DNA of 64,000 nucleotides from Chromobacterium amazonense (GCF_001855565.1 NZ_MKCR01000031.1:248001-312000); one strand, 5' to 3'; numbered from the stretch's first letter, positions 10,869 through 19,028 are shown. Numbers and translations: made by a program. Notes: generated from the letters alone by a model not told the origin.

Positions 10869-10885
10869 ATTGTGCAATGCACAAT
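10869..10885. promoter_or_regulatory. Probable PhaR operator (17-bp palindrome)
   Basis: ATTGTGCAATGCACAAT is a perfect inverted repeat around a central A, with two TGCA-type half-sites. It lies 58 bases before the phasin start and 114 bases from the phaR start. PhaR is known to bind TGC/GCA-rich dyads near phasin promoters, so this is the obvious candidate site. Binding itself is inferred. Confidence 0.65.
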
Positions 10886-10942
10886 CCATCCAAGCACAGT
10901 AATCGTTCGACCCCATTTTCCACGTAATGGAGGTTTTACACC

Positions 10943-11497
10943 ATGTCCTTAAACAATGAACAGCTGAACAAACTGTCGCTGACCGGCATCGAGTCCTCCC
11001 TGCGCTTCGCCCAGATCGCGCTGGACAGCGCCGAACGCCTGGTCAAGCTGCAACTGGACGTTTCCAAGCAATCCCTGGAAGACCACACCAAGGCCGCCAA
11101 GCAACTGGGCGAATTCAAGGATCCGCAGGAAGCCGTCAATCACTTCAACAAGCTGGCCACCCAGAACATCGACAAGGCCGTCAGCCACTCCCGCAACGTG
11201 TATGAAGTGGTCTCCGCGGCGCAAAGCGAGCTGAGCAAGCTGGTGGAAGAGAGCGTTGGCCTGTACAACAAGTCGCTGATCAACTCGATCGAGTCGTTCG
11301 CCAAGAACGCGCCGGCCGGTTCCGACGCCACCCTGAACGCCGTCAAGACTTCGGTTGCCGCCGCCGCCGCCGCCGTCAACACCTTCAGCAAGGCCGCTCA
11401 GCAAGTGGCCGAATTCACCGACAGCAGCGTCAAGGCCGCGACCAGCGCCACTGCCGACGCGGTGAAGAATTCCGCCAAGCGCGGCGCGACCGTCTGA
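10943..11497 (+). CDS. phaP: Phasin family protein (PHA granule-associated)
   Basis: A granule-surface protein that coats polyhydroxyalkanoate inclusions. The 184 residues are almost entirely amphipathic helix, rich in Ala, Lys, Glu and Ser, with no signal peptide. The N-terminal half matches the Phasin_2 pattern (ESSLRFAQIALDSAERLVKL), and there is an Ala-rich run at about 139-146. The start follows AATGGAGGTTTTACACC. PhaR is divergently encoded and the palindrome in between should control expression. A terminator follows. Confidence 0.92.
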   Translation: MSLNNEQLNKLSLTGIESSLRFAQIALDSAERLVKLQLDVSKQSLEDHTKAAKQLGEFKDPQEAVNHFNKLATQNIDKAVSHSRNVYEVVSAAQSELSKLVEESVGLYNKSLINSIESFAKNAPAGSDATLNAVKTSVAAAAAAVNTFSKAAQQVAEFTDSSVKAATSATADAVKNSAKRGATV

Positions 11498-11519
11498 AAG
11501 ATGGCATGAAGCGATAGCC

Positions 11520-11546
11520 AACCCCGCCCTTGCCGGCGGGGTTTTC
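11520..11546 (+). terminator. Terminator after the phasin gene
   Basis: An 8-bp stem ACCCCGCC/GGCGGGGT with a 6-base loop, followed by TTTTCG. Confidence 0.8.
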
Positions 11547-11627
11547 GCTTTAACGGATGCGCGCGGCCCCGCTACGGGGTTACAATCGCGCTTTACAGAG
11601 ATTGTGCAAGCACCACGGGTTCCCCTC

Positions 11628-12761
11628 ATGAAGATCAGCAGCAACTTCGACGCCGGCAGCATCGAGATCGTCTCCTCAGACAACCTTGACGACATCCAAC
11701 TGCGCATCCGCCGCGACAATGCGGCCGAGTTCGCGCAATGGTTCTACTTCCGCGTACAAGGCGCTGCCTACCAACACTGCACCTTCCGCTTCCTGAATGC
11801 CGCGGAATGCGCCTATCCGCAAGGCTGGGTGGACTATCAGGCGATGGCCTCGTACGACCGCGTCAACTGGTTCCGCGTGCCGACGCGCTACGAAGACGGC
11901 GTGATGGTCATCGAACACGTGCCGCTGTCAGGCAGCATCTACTATGCCTACTTCGAGCCGTACTCCTACGAGCAGCACCTGAACCTGATCGGCCAGGCGC
12001 AAGGCTCCGGCCTGTGCCAGGTCACCGACCTCGGCTCCACCGTGCAGGGCCGCGACATGAATCTGCTGACCATAGGCCATGAAGTGGAGTCCGATCTGAA
12101 GATCTGGATCACCGCGCGCCAGCATCCCGGCGAAACCATGGCCGAATGGTTCATCGAAGGCTTGCTGAACCGCCTGCTGGACCCGCAAGACCCAACCAGC
12201 CGCGCCCTGCTGGACCGCGCCACCTTCTACGTGGTGCCGAACATGAACCCGGATGGCTCGGTGCTGGGCAATCTGCGCACCAATGCGGCCGGCGCCAACC
12301 TGAACCGCGAATGGTCGGACCCCAGCCCGGAAACCAGCCCGGAAGTGTTGGTGGTGCGCGAAAAAATGCTGGAAACCGGCGTGGATCTGTTCCTGGACAT
12401 CCACGGCGATGAAAACATCCCTTATGTATTCCTAGCCGGCACCGAAGGCGTGCCGTCCTGGAACGAGCGGCTGGAAAAGCTGGCGGACAGCTTCCGCCAC
12501 CACTTCCTGCTGGCCAGCCCCGATTTCCAGACAGAACACGGCTACCCGCGCAATGAGCCGGGCAAGGCCAATATGGGCATCGCCACCAACTGGGTTTGCG
12601 AACAGTTCGGCTGCCTGGCCTTCACGCTGGAAATGCCGTTCAAGGACAACAACAACCTGCCGGACGATGATTTCGGCTGGAGCGGCCAGCGCAGCCTGCG
12701 CCTGGGCGAAGCGGCGCTGTCGCCGATCTACGCCATCCTGAACGATCTGGAACGTAGCTAA
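11628..12761 (+). CDS. M14-family metallocarboxypeptidase
   Basis: A zinc carboxypeptidase of the cytosolic M14 type, 377 residues without a signal peptide. Residues 1-120 form the N-terminal beta-rich domain of cytosolic carboxypeptidases. The zinc motif HPGE gives H166 and E169, and the third ligand is H259 in DIHGDE. The substrate-binding segments NMNPDG and NLNREW are present, and the general-base glutamate lies in FTLEMPF near the C-terminus. The physiological substrate is unknown. I chose the ATG at 11628 (about 10 bases after ACGGG) over an in-frame GTG at 11604. Confidence 0.92.
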   Translation: MKISSNFDAGSIEIVSSDNLDDIQLRIRRDNAAEFAQWFYFRVQGAAYQHCTFRFLNAAECAYPQGWVDYQAMASYDRVNWFRVPTRYEDGVMVIEHVPLSGSIYYAYFEPYSYEQHLNLIGQAQGSGLCQVTDLGSTVQGRDMNLLTIGHEVESDLKIWITARQHPGETMAEWFIEGLLNRLLDPQDPTSRALLDRATFYVVPNMNPDGSVLGNLRTNAAGANLNREWSDPSPETSPEVLVVREKMLETGVDLFLDIHGDENIPYVFLAGTEGVPSWNERLEKLADSFRHHFLLASPDFQTEHGYPRNEPGKANMGIATNWVCEQFGCLAFTLEMPFKDNNNLPDDDFGWSGQRSLRLGEAALSPIYAILNDLERS

Positions 12762-12777
12762 CACGTCCCGCATGCTT

Positions 12778-12805
12778 AAAAAAGCCGGCTCACGCCGGCT
12801 TTTTG
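12778..12805. terminator. Bidirectional terminator between convergent genes
   Basis: AAAAAGCCGGC and its complement flank the loop TCAC, with A-tract and T-tract on both sides. It can serve the carboxypeptidase gene and the convergent gene at 12826. Confidence 0.88.
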
Positions 12806-12825
12806 CATGATGGCCTTCGCGAACC

Positions 12826-14544
12826 TCACAGCACGACAGGCAGCTTCTCCAAGGTTTTGATCAGCTCCACCTCCGCCATGCACCAGTCGCGGCCTTTTTC
12901 CATCACCTTGCCCAGCGCGATCTGGAAATGCTTGCCGCGCACAGTCATGTAGAACTGCTTGTCCAACATATAAAGTGAAACCGGCAGGATCAGCGCATTG
13001 ATCAACTTGTCCTCGCGCCGATACGGCATGAACAAGCTGATATGGCCAGCCAGCCAGACCTGATCCGGCGGCAGCGTCGGATCAATCAGCCGCGCATCCG
13101 TCGGACGCAGCGATGCCGCCAGCGGACGCGTGCTCAAGGTCTCGACGCCCAGATAAATCCGTTCGCGGCTGGTGCGCCGCACTCGGCGGATAATGCCCAG
13201 GCTCCAGCCATCGGCGTCCGGCTCGCGATAACCGATCAGACCGCCCAAGGCCACCCATTCATTGCCCATGACATCCAGGGAAACGCCGAGGCCGGTCTGG
13301 CTGATATTCTCCAACGACCATTTGGGAAACTGCGGCGGCGGCGGTTCAACCGTCTCTCCCGACAAAGCCAAAGCTCTGGCAGGCTGCGGCGAGACGGACT
13401 TGTCGCGTTTCCGGCTGGTGACGAAACCGTAGATCCGGATATTGGCGGCGTCTTCATAGCTGTCCTTGTCGCCGGCGCGGGTGGATGGCGCGGACTCGTC
13501 GTCCGGCTTGCGCACCAGTTTGTGCAGCATGGTCAGCCGATGCGCCACCTCCACCTGCCGATTGCTGACCACCTTGCGCTCTGCCCGAGCAAACAGCACC
13601 GGCTTGACCGCCCATATCCGCATCAAGGTTCTGAGCAAGACGGCGTCGATCCCCGGCACGACCAACAATTTCAATTCCGCCGGCACACGGCCTGCCTCCA
13701 TGGCAATCGCCCAGTGATGCAAGGTTTCCACCAGCTCTGTGGTATGCCAATAACGCGTCCACTCATTGGCGCTGGCGCCGCTTGGCCGTTCGGCCGGTTT
13801 GGAAGCATCCAACTGGATGGCGAAACTGGCTTCGGCAAAATAGGCTTTGCTCAGCGTCATTCTATTGCTCAGCAAACACAGTAGCTGATAAGAGAAATGG
13901 ATCTGTTTGGCAGTGAGATTGCCATCACTGAGCATGGACAGCATTTGCAACACCAGATACTGATCCTGCACCGTCGTAGCCAGGGCTTTTTCATCAAACA
14001 AAAACACCGGCTGAGCATCCAAACCACGCTGCTCCGCCAGGCGGTACAGCTGATTCACATTCAGCCAAAATACCTCATCCGGCTGAAAATTCCTCATGTA
14101 CTGCCACTTGGCATACTCAAGCAGATAATAAAAAATACGCGCCAGCACCAAAGGCAGATGGATGGAGATCGCCCCGGCCTTCGGATCATCGTCAACAGCC
14201 GGCAATGCATATTGATAAAATTCGGTGAATTTCTGGCCGTAATTCAGTATCTGAGCGCGCAGCTGGCTTTCCAACACCTTGGGCATCCGCGCATTCATCA
14301 GGTATTGCGCGCATAGGCTATCGTGCAAAGGCTGCGTTTCCTGATTCAACATCAGCACCGCCTCCAGCAGCTCCACGGACAACGTCTGGGAGGAGAAGCC
14401 GAGTCCGCTCAGCAGCTCCACCGCCTTGTCATGCGCGGCGGGACCGTACTCTTGCTTCAACGCCTCGACATGCGCCTTGGCCGCCTCCGCGTTGGCCATC
14501 GGATCCGGCTTGCCCTTGCCTCCCCTTGAAAAGAAATCCAGCAT
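12826..14544 (-). CDS. Hypothetical protein with PilZ-like C-terminal region (572 aa)
   Basis: I do not recognise the N-terminal 350 residues, which are predicted largely helical without a membrane segment. The region from about 390 to 500 resembles a PilZ-type beta-barrel: an NISQTGLGVSLD segment, like the (D/N)xSxxG half of the c-di-GMP motif, follows a basic stretch (SRKRDK). The classic RxxxR box is not clear, so c-di-GMP binding is only possible. The ATG at 14544 (protein begins MLDFFSRGGKG) is chosen over an in-frame start at 14634. The N-terminal half has lower GC than its surroundings. Confidence 0.6.
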   Translation of the reverse strand: MLDFFSRGGKGKPDPMANAEAAKAHVEALKQEYGPAAHDKAVELLSGLGFSSQTLSVELLEAVLMLNQETQPLHDSLCAQYLMNARMPKVLESQLRAQILNYGQKFTEFYQYALPAVDDDPKAGAISIHLPLVLARIFYYLLEYAKWQYMRNFQPDEVFWLNVNQLYRLAEQRGLDAQPVFLFDEKALATTVQDQYLVLQMLSMLSDGNLTAKQIHFSYQLLCLLSNRMTLSKAYFAEASFAIQLDASKPAERPSGASANEWTRYWHTTELVETLHHWAIAMEAGRVPAELKLLVVPGIDAVLLRTLMRIWAVKPVLFARAERKVVSNRQVEVAHRLTMLHKLVRKPDDESAPSTRAGDKDSYEDAANIRIYGFVTSRKRDKSVSPQPARALALSGETVEPPPPQFPKWSLENISQTGLGVSLDVMGNEWVALGGLIGYREPDADGWSLGIIRRVRRTSRERIYLGVETLSTRPLAASLRPTDARLIDPTLPPDQVWLAGHISLFMPYRREDKLINALILPVSLYMLDKQFYMTVRGKHFQIALGKVMEKGRDWCMAEVELIKTLEKLPVVL

Positions 14545-14674
14545 GCTACCGTCCAGTCCCCTGAAGCCGTCAAAAAAAACACGATATGACTCTATACTAC
14601 TAGATTTATAGCCAGACCGGCGCGCTTGCTGCAAAGCGCAGTCGCGGCTTGTCCGCGCTTGATTGCACTCATGA

Positions 14675-14691
14675 AATGCTAATTAAGCATT
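14675..14691. repeat. Short dyad AATGCT-N5-AGCATT
   Basis: A 6-bp perfect inverted repeat around AATTA, in the AT-richer leader about 130 bases upstream of the PilZ-like gene. It is a possible regulator site with no other support. Confidence 0.35.
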
Positions 14692-14756
14692 GACGCCTCC
14701 CGGCATCGGCAATAGCATTTGCCGCTGGCGACGGCTGGCATGCGGCTATGCAAAAC

Positions 14757-14783
14757 AAAAAGCGCCATAAAGGCGCTTTTTTT
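14757..14783 (-). terminator. Terminator after the H-NS gene
   Basis: AAAAGCGCC-ATAAA-GGCGCTTTT hairpin with T-tracts on both strands, just downstream of the H-NS stop. Confidence 0.85.
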
Positions 14784-14803
14784 CTGAGCCGGGAATCAGG
14801 CTA

Positions 14804-15109
14804 TCAGATAACCAGATCTTCCAGCGACTTGCCGCTGTCGATCCAGGCCTGCACCCAAGCCGGCTTGCGGCCGCGGCCAGTCCAGGTCAGTTCGGCGCTT
14901 TGCGGGTGGCGATACTTTGCCTCAACCGGTTTGCGCACAACAACGGCCTTGCTCAGCACTTCTTCAACGCTCAAGCCGTAAGCGCGGGCCAGCTCGATAA
15001 TCTGTTTCTTGGCCTTGGCTTTTTCTTCCACCTCGCGGCGCTTGATTTCGTTTTCTACTTCGCCCTTAAGCGCAACCAGTTCGGTAAAGTCGAGTTTCGA
15101 CAGATCCAT
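14804..15109 (-). CDS. H-NS family nucleoid-associated protein (101 aa)
   Basis: A xenogeneic-silencing histone-like protein. The N-terminal 60 residues are a charged coiled coil for oligomerisation (LKGEVENEIKRREVEEKAK). The C-terminal DNA-binding domain has the AT-hook-like core TWTGRGRKPAWV typical of beta-proteobacterial H-NS (Bv3F/BpH3 type). The full-length small form suggests a bona fide H-NS paralogue. Its promoter contains two dyads. It is relevant to the AT-rich acquired patches in this window, which such proteins usually silence. Confidence 0.93.
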   Translation of the reverse strand: MDLSKLDFTELVALKGEVENEIKRREVEEKAKAKKQIIELARAYGLSVEEVLSKAVVVRKPVEAKYRHPQSAELTWTGRGRKPAWVQAWIDSGKSLEDLVI

Positions 15110-15141
15110 GAGATGTTCCCTTGATGATTATTGATTTACCC

Positions 15142-15183
15142 ATTACAGGGTGTAATGTAGCCAATAAAATTGGCACAAGTCAA
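15142..15183 (-). promoter_or_regulatory. H-NS gene promoter with two dyads
   Basis: On the minus strand TTGACT (15178-15183) and TACATT (15154-15159) are 18 bases apart. Two perfect inverted repeats sit in this promoter: CCAAT-AAA-ATTGG at 15161-15173, in the spacer, and ATTACA-GGG-TGTAAT at 15142-15156, over the -10 and start region. They are plausible operators for autoregulation or another repressor. Confidence 0.5.
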
Positions 15184-15209
15184 GGATCAAAAAGAAAACA
15201 AAATCTCCA

Positions 15210-16244
15210 TTATTCGGCTATGGGGTCAATCGAATAGGGCAATTCGAGTTTTCGCAGCGCAATTGCATGCCCCTCATCGCCAAATACACCAGCATCCCAA
15301 GTTTGCGATTGCACGACTGCCAAGCCCAAATACCCGGACGCTTCCACTTGACACACGGCTGCCAGCATACCAATCGACTGCTCGGGCAAATCCGGACTGT
15401 ATAACTTGCAGCCCACAGTGAGGGACTGATCGAACGCCACCAGAAACATCCGGCGTTTCATTTTCCCCAGATACTGGCTGCGAGCGACGATTTCCTGGCC
15501 GGGATAGCACCCTTTCTTGAAGTTGACCGCGCCGATCAACTCCATATTAACCATCTGCGGCACAAATTGCTCCTGGGTCTCGCCCGTCACCCAGGCGATG
15601 CCGGCACGAATATCATGCAACGACCAGACTGCCGGCGATACCGCGACGACATTCTCCAACTTGGAAATATCGCTCTCCAAACCGCTACCGCGACGCAGCG
15701 CCAGCAAATAGCCGTGATGCGGCAAACGCAACAGCGCGCCATCATCCTGCTCGGCTGTCCGCATTTTCTCCAGATCGGCCGCTTCGGCAAAATGCGACTG
15801 CAATATATGGGCGGCCTGCGGTCCGGACATGCCCAGAACAAACCACTCCTCATCCATGGTGATTTTGACCTTGGAACGCAGGACAAACATCGTCAGCCGC
15901 TTGGCGATGGCCGGCGCGATATCAGCCGATACCATCAGGTAATACGCATTGCCGCGCCGCCAGATCAAAAAACTCGCCAACATCCGGCCTTTGGCGGTTG
16001 AATAGGTGCTGTATTGGGCTTCGCCCGGCTGAACCTGCCGGATATCATTGGACAGCTGTCCTTGCAAAAAAGCCTCGGCGTCTTCGCCTTCCACTCTGAG
16101 CAATACAAAATTATCCAAAGGCGCCAGCACGGTTTCCCGCTCCAACGCGGCCACTTGCCGCAAGTGCGCCTCAATCGGTTGCTGACCTTGCTCGTCGAGG
16201 TTTACGCCTTTTTGACGCAGCCACTGTTGCCAGAATGCATACAT
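15210..16244 (-). CDS. ygfZ: YgfZ/GcvT-like folate-binding protein, Fe-S cluster assembly
   Basis: A tetrahydrofolate-binding protein needed for activity or repair of some Fe-S enzymes, including the tRNA methylthiotransferase MiaB. The signature KGCYPGQEIVAR is at about 244-255, with the essential cysteine C246, and the 344-residue length fits. The fold is GcvT-like, without aminomethyltransferase residues. The ATG at 16244 follows AGGGAGCG. The first 350 codons use somewhat more AT than neighbours. It is upstream of and divergent from the tRNA-Asn cluster. Confidence 0.93.
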   Translation of the reverse strand: MYAFWQQWLRQKGVNLDEQGQQPIEAHLRQVAALERETVLAPLDNFVLLRVEGEDAEAFLQGQLSNDIRQVQPGEAQYSTYSTAKGRMLASFLIWRRGNAYYLMVSADIAPAIAKRLTMFVLRSKVKITMDEEWFVLGMSGPQAAHILQSHFAEAADLEKMRTAEQDDGALLRLPHHGYLLALRRGSGLESDISKLENVVAVSPAVWSLHDIRAGIAWVTGETQEQFVPQMVNMELIGAVNFKKGCYPGQEIVARSQYLGKMKRRMFLVAFDQSLTVGCKLYSPDLPEQSIGMLAAVCQVEASGYLGLAVVQSQTWDAGVFGDEGHAIALRKLELPYSIDPIAE

Positions 16245-16463
16245 GCCGTCGCTCCCTAATTGAAATCAATGTGCGATCTTACCGCCAAGCGGCACTCAGT
16301 CGCCAGCCGTTGCCACGTCGTCGTTTGATGCGCCGAGAAAATATCTTTTCGCAACAATCGCCTAGCCGCGGCGGCGGTCGCGGCGGCTGGAATCTCGCAA
16401 AAAAACCGCCGCCAAGCATTGACACGCCAGCCGGCCTCCGTATATAGTTCGCCCTCACTCAAT

Positions 16464-16539
16464 TCCCCGATAGCTCAGTCGGTAGAGCGACGGACTGTTA
16501 ATCCGCAGGTCGCAGGTTCGAGCCCTGCTCGGGGAGCCA
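16464..16539 (+). tRNA. tRNA-Asn (GTT), copy 1
   Basis: 76 nt with acceptor stem TCCCCGA/TCGGGGA, discriminator G and encoded CCA. The anticodon loop is CTGTTAA (anticodon GTT), and the D and T arms are normal. It is the first of three near-identical copies in tandem. Confidence 0.96.
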
Positions 16540-16569
16540 ATTCACTCTGGCAAAATTGAGTTCATGTGT

Positions 16570-16645
16570 TCCCTGATAGCTCAGTCGGTAGAGCGACGGA
16601 CTGTTAATCCGCAGGTCGCAGGTTCGAGCCCTGCTCGGGGAGCCA
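16570..16645 (+). tRNA. tRNA-Asn (GTT), copy 2
   Basis: Identical to copy 1 except that the 5' acceptor strand is TCCCTGA, giving one G-T pair in the acceptor stem. CCA is encoded. Confidence 0.96.
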
Positions 16646-16678
16646 CACCGCCACACGGCGCCCAATTCAAAGTTTTGT

Positions 16679-16754
16679 TCCCTGATAGCTCAGTCGGTAG
16701 AGCGACGGACTGTTAATCCGCAGGTCGCAGGTTCGAGCCCTGCTCGGGGAGCCA
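16679..16754 (+). tRNA. tRNA-Asn (GTT), copy 3
   Basis: Same sequence as copy 2, including the TCCCTGA acceptor strand. It is directly followed by a terminator, so the three copies probably form one transcription unit. Confidence 0.96.
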
Positions 16755-16764
16755 GAATACGACG

Positions 16765-16792
16765 AAGCCGCAGCTTATGCTGCGGCTTTTTC
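16765..16792 (+). terminator. Terminator of the tRNA-Asn operon
   Basis: 10-bp stem AAGCCGCAGC/GCTGCGGCTT, loop TTAT, then TTTT. Confidence 0.92.
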
Positions 16793-16840
16793 GTTTGGCA
16801 TTTCCCCCTTACAATCGTCTCCAAGCTGATTGGAGAAACA

Positions 16841-17698
16841 ATGCCTCGCCACCCCACCCTATTTGCCGCCGGCGCCATCCTGCTGTGGGCCTCGCTCGCC
16901 ACTCTGGGCGCATTGACCCGCTCGCTGCCGCCATTCTTTGTGGTCGGCATCAGCCTGTGCATAGGCAGTATGCTGTCACTGCACCGGATACGCGACTGGA
17001 AAGTCGCGCCAGCCACGCTGCTCGTCGGCGTATACGGCCTGTTCGGCTACCACTTCCTGCTGTTCTTCGCCTTTCGCCTGGCGCCGGCCCTGGAAGCCAA
17101 TCTGCTCAACTATCTATGGCCCTTGTTGATCGTCACGCTGTCGCCGCTGCTGATCCCCGGCACGCAACTGACGCGCCGCCACATTGCCGGCGGCCTGCTC
17201 GGCTTTGTCGGCGCGGCGCTGATCGTCACCGGCGGCAAACTGTCGCTATCGCAGCAATATCTGCCAGGCTATCTGCTGGCCATCGCCGCGGCAGTGGTCT
17301 GGTCAACCTTCAGCTTGCTGCTGAAGCGGCTGCCCAGCTTCCCAAGCAGCGCCATGGGCGGCTTCTGCCTGCTGTCCGGGCTGCTGTCGCTGGCATGCCA
17401 TGCGCTGTTCGAGCCGGCCGCGCGGCCGGATGCCGCGCAATGGGCCTGCCTGCTGTTGCTGGGTCTGGGTCCGATGGGCGGCGCATTCTTCTTATGGGAA
17501 CGCGCGCTGCGCCACGGCGATCCTCGCCGCATCGGCTCGCTGTCCTATGCCACGCCCTTGCTGTCCACCCTGCTGTTGACCGCCAGCGGCCGCGGCGAAT
17601 TGAATCAACTGGCGCTGATAGCCATCTTGTTGATTCTTGGCGGCGCGCTGCTGGGCACGCTGCCGGAACGGCCCGCGCCAAAAGCCCAGCCGCTGTAG
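16841..17698 (+). CDS. EamA/DMT-family transporter (YddG-like exporter)
   Basis: A 285-residue inner-membrane protein with ten predicted hydrophobic helices in two EamA halves, the drug/metabolite transporter layout. The segment GYHFLLFFAFRLAPALEANL followed by LNYLWPLLIV is characteristic of the YddG aromatic amino acid exporter branch. The substrate is therefore probably an amino acid, but this is inferred. The ATG at 16841 follows TGGAGAAACA. Confidence 0.88.
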   Translation: MPRHPTLFAAGAILLWASLATLGALTRSLPPFFVVGISLCIGSMLSLHRIRDWKVAPATLLVGVYGLFGYHFLLFFAFRLAPALEANLLNYLWPLLIVTLSPLLIPGTQLTRRHIAGGLLGFVGAALIVTGGKLSLSQQYLPGYLLAIAAAVVWSTFSLLLKRLPSFPSSAMGGFCLLSGLLSLACHALFEPAARPDAAQWACLLLLGLGPMGGAFFLWERALRHGDPRRIGSLSYATPLLSTLLLTASGRGELNQLALIAILLILGGALLGTLPERPAPKAQPL

Positions 17699-17756
17699 CC
17701 ATACCAAGAAAATACTGAAAAAGTTATAATTACAGGTATCAAATAAAGGAAAAGCC

Positions 17757-18221
17757 ATGTCCGTATTGAAGGAGTTCAAGGAGTTCGCCGTCAAAGGCAA
17801 TGTGATCGATCTGGCGGTCGGCGTGGTGATCGGCGGCGCATTCGGCTCCATCGTCAAGTCACTGGTAGACGATGTGATCATGCCGCCTATCGGCCTGCTG
17901 GTCGGCAACGTCGACTTTTCCAACCTGTTCTTCGTGCTGAAGGACGGCGCCAAGCAGGCCGGGCCGTATGTTTCGGTTGCGGCGGCCAAGCAAGCCGGCG
18001 CGGTTACCTTGAACCTGGGCCTGTTCATCAACTCGCTGGTCAGCTTCACCATCGTCGCCTTTGCCATCTTCATGCTGGTCAAAGCCATCAACCGGCTCAA
18101 GCGCGAACAGCCCGCGGCGGACGCGCCCCCCGCGCCGGCCACCAAGGAATGCCGCTACTGCCTGTCTGCCATTCCTGAGAAAGCCACGCGCTGCCCCTGC
18201 TGCACCTCGCAGCTGGACTGA
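17757..18221 (+). CDS. mscL: Large-conductance mechanosensitive channel with C-terminal zinc-ribbon-like tail
   Basis: MscL opens at high membrane tension to release solutes during osmotic downshock. The 154-residue protein has the conserved start ([20 protein letters not shown]), TM1 at about 15-45 and TM2 at about 85-110. The normal cytoplasmic bundle is extended or replaced by a linker rich in Pro/Ala and a cysteine module with C132, C135, C146, C148 and C149 (CRYC...CPCC). This resembles a zinc ribbon. E. coli MscL is about 136 residues and lacks it. The effect on gating is unknown. Confidence 0.95.
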   Translation: MSVLKEFKEFAVKGNVIDLAVGVVIGGAFGSIVKSLVDDVIMPPIGLLVGNVDFSNLFFVLKDGAKQAGPYVSVAAAKQAGAVTLNLGLFINSLVSFTIVAFAIFMLVKAINRLKREQPAADAPPAPATKECRYCLSAIPEKATRCPCCTSQLD

Positions 18222-18239
18222 CCGAGCAACGCAAATCCC

Positions 18240-18268
18240 TTGCCCGCGCCGGCCGATTCCCCTACAAT
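18240..18268 (+). promoter_or_regulatory. Promoter for the riboswitch-controlled Mn exporter gene
   Basis: TTGCCC at 18240-18245 and TACAAT at 18263-18268 have a 17-base spacer. Transcription would start about 18275, just before the conserved GGGGGAGTAGC of the riboswitch. Confidence 0.6.
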
Positions 18269-18277
18269 CCGCGTCGT

Positions 18278-18436
18278 TCTGGGGGAGTAGCCTCGGCGCA
18301 AGACCGCGCCGGCAATGGTCAACATACTTGGCGGCAGCCATGGCCATCGCGACGAGCTTCCGTTTGGCAAGACCCATGACATGCTTGCGCGCAGCGGGGC
18401 CGCCGCGCAGGTTTGTCATGGCGTATGCGCGGCCCC
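18278..18436 (+). promoter_or_regulatory. yybP-ykoY (Mn2+) riboswitch
   Basis: The leader contains the family's hallmark segments: GGGGAGTAGCC at 18282-18292 and GGTCAACATACTTGG at about 18315-18329, the paired loops that bind Mn2+. Downstream, GGGGCCGC (18396-18403) can pair with GCGGCCCC (18429-18436), directly next to the TGGAGC ribosome site. This suggests translational control through access to the start. The class is known to control UPF0016/MntP exporters, which matches the gene below. Exact ends are approximate. Confidence 0.85.
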
Positions 18437-18446
18437 TGGAGCATTC

Positions 18447-19016
18447 ATGCAAGCCTTCCTGATTTCCACCGGCGTGGTGGCTCTGGCCGAGATCGGCGAC
18501 AAAACCCAACTGCTGGCCCTGCTGCTGGCCTCCCGCTTCAAAAAACCTGGTCCCATCATACTCGGCATCTTCGTCGCCACCCTGGTCAATCACTTTGCCG
18601 CCGCCGCGGTCGGCCACTGGCTGATGGCCAAGGTTGGCCCGGACATCATGCGCTGGGGCCTAGGCGTCTCTTTTATCGCCATGGCCGCCTGGATGCTGAT
18701 TCCGGACAAGCTGGACGACAGTAATCTGCTGCGCGAGCGCTTCGGCGTCTTCGGCACCACCGTCATCGCCTTTTTCCTGGCGGAGATGGGCGATAAGACG
18801 CAAATCGCCACAGTCGCGCTGTCCGCGCGCTTCCCGGAACAGCTTTACATGGTGGTGATGGGCACCACGCTGGGCATGATGATCGCCAACGTGCCGGCGG
18901 TGCTGCTGGGAGAAGTTGCGGCCAAGAAGGTGCCGCAGAAGCTGATGCACGCCCTGGCCGCCGCGCTATTCGTCGGCCTGGGCATCTTGACGCTGCTGAC
19001 GCCGCTGTCGCTGTAA
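18447..19016 (+). CDS. UPF0016/TMEM165-Gdt1 family Mn2+ exporter
   Basis: An inner-membrane cation exporter of 189 residues with six predicted helices. The two inverted-repeat signature motifs are both intact: AEIGDKTQLLAL near residue 15 and AEMGDKTQIATV near residue 115. The acidic E-x-G-D-K-T motifs bind the cation. The start at 18447 follows TGGAGC; a longer frame from 18315 would run through the riboswitch and is rejected. Bacterial relatives (MneA) export manganese, and the riboswitch in front supports that substrate. Confidence 0.93.
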   Translation: MQAFLISTGVVALAEIGDKTQLLALLLASRFKKPGPIILGIFVATLVNHFAAAAVGHWLMAKVGPDIMRWGLGVSFIAMAAWMLIPDKLDDSNLLRERFGVFGTTVIAFFLAEMGDKTQIATVALSARFPEQLYMVVMGTTLGMMIANVPAVLLGEVAAKKVPQKLMHALAAALFVGLGILTLLTPLSL

Positions 19017-19028
19017 GGCCTAAAAAAC

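Noticed and set aside
16464..16754. Regular repeats of about 75 bases that look like a CRISPR array
   Set aside because: They are three tRNA-Asn genes with cloverleaf structure and CCA ends. The unique parts between are short and irregular.
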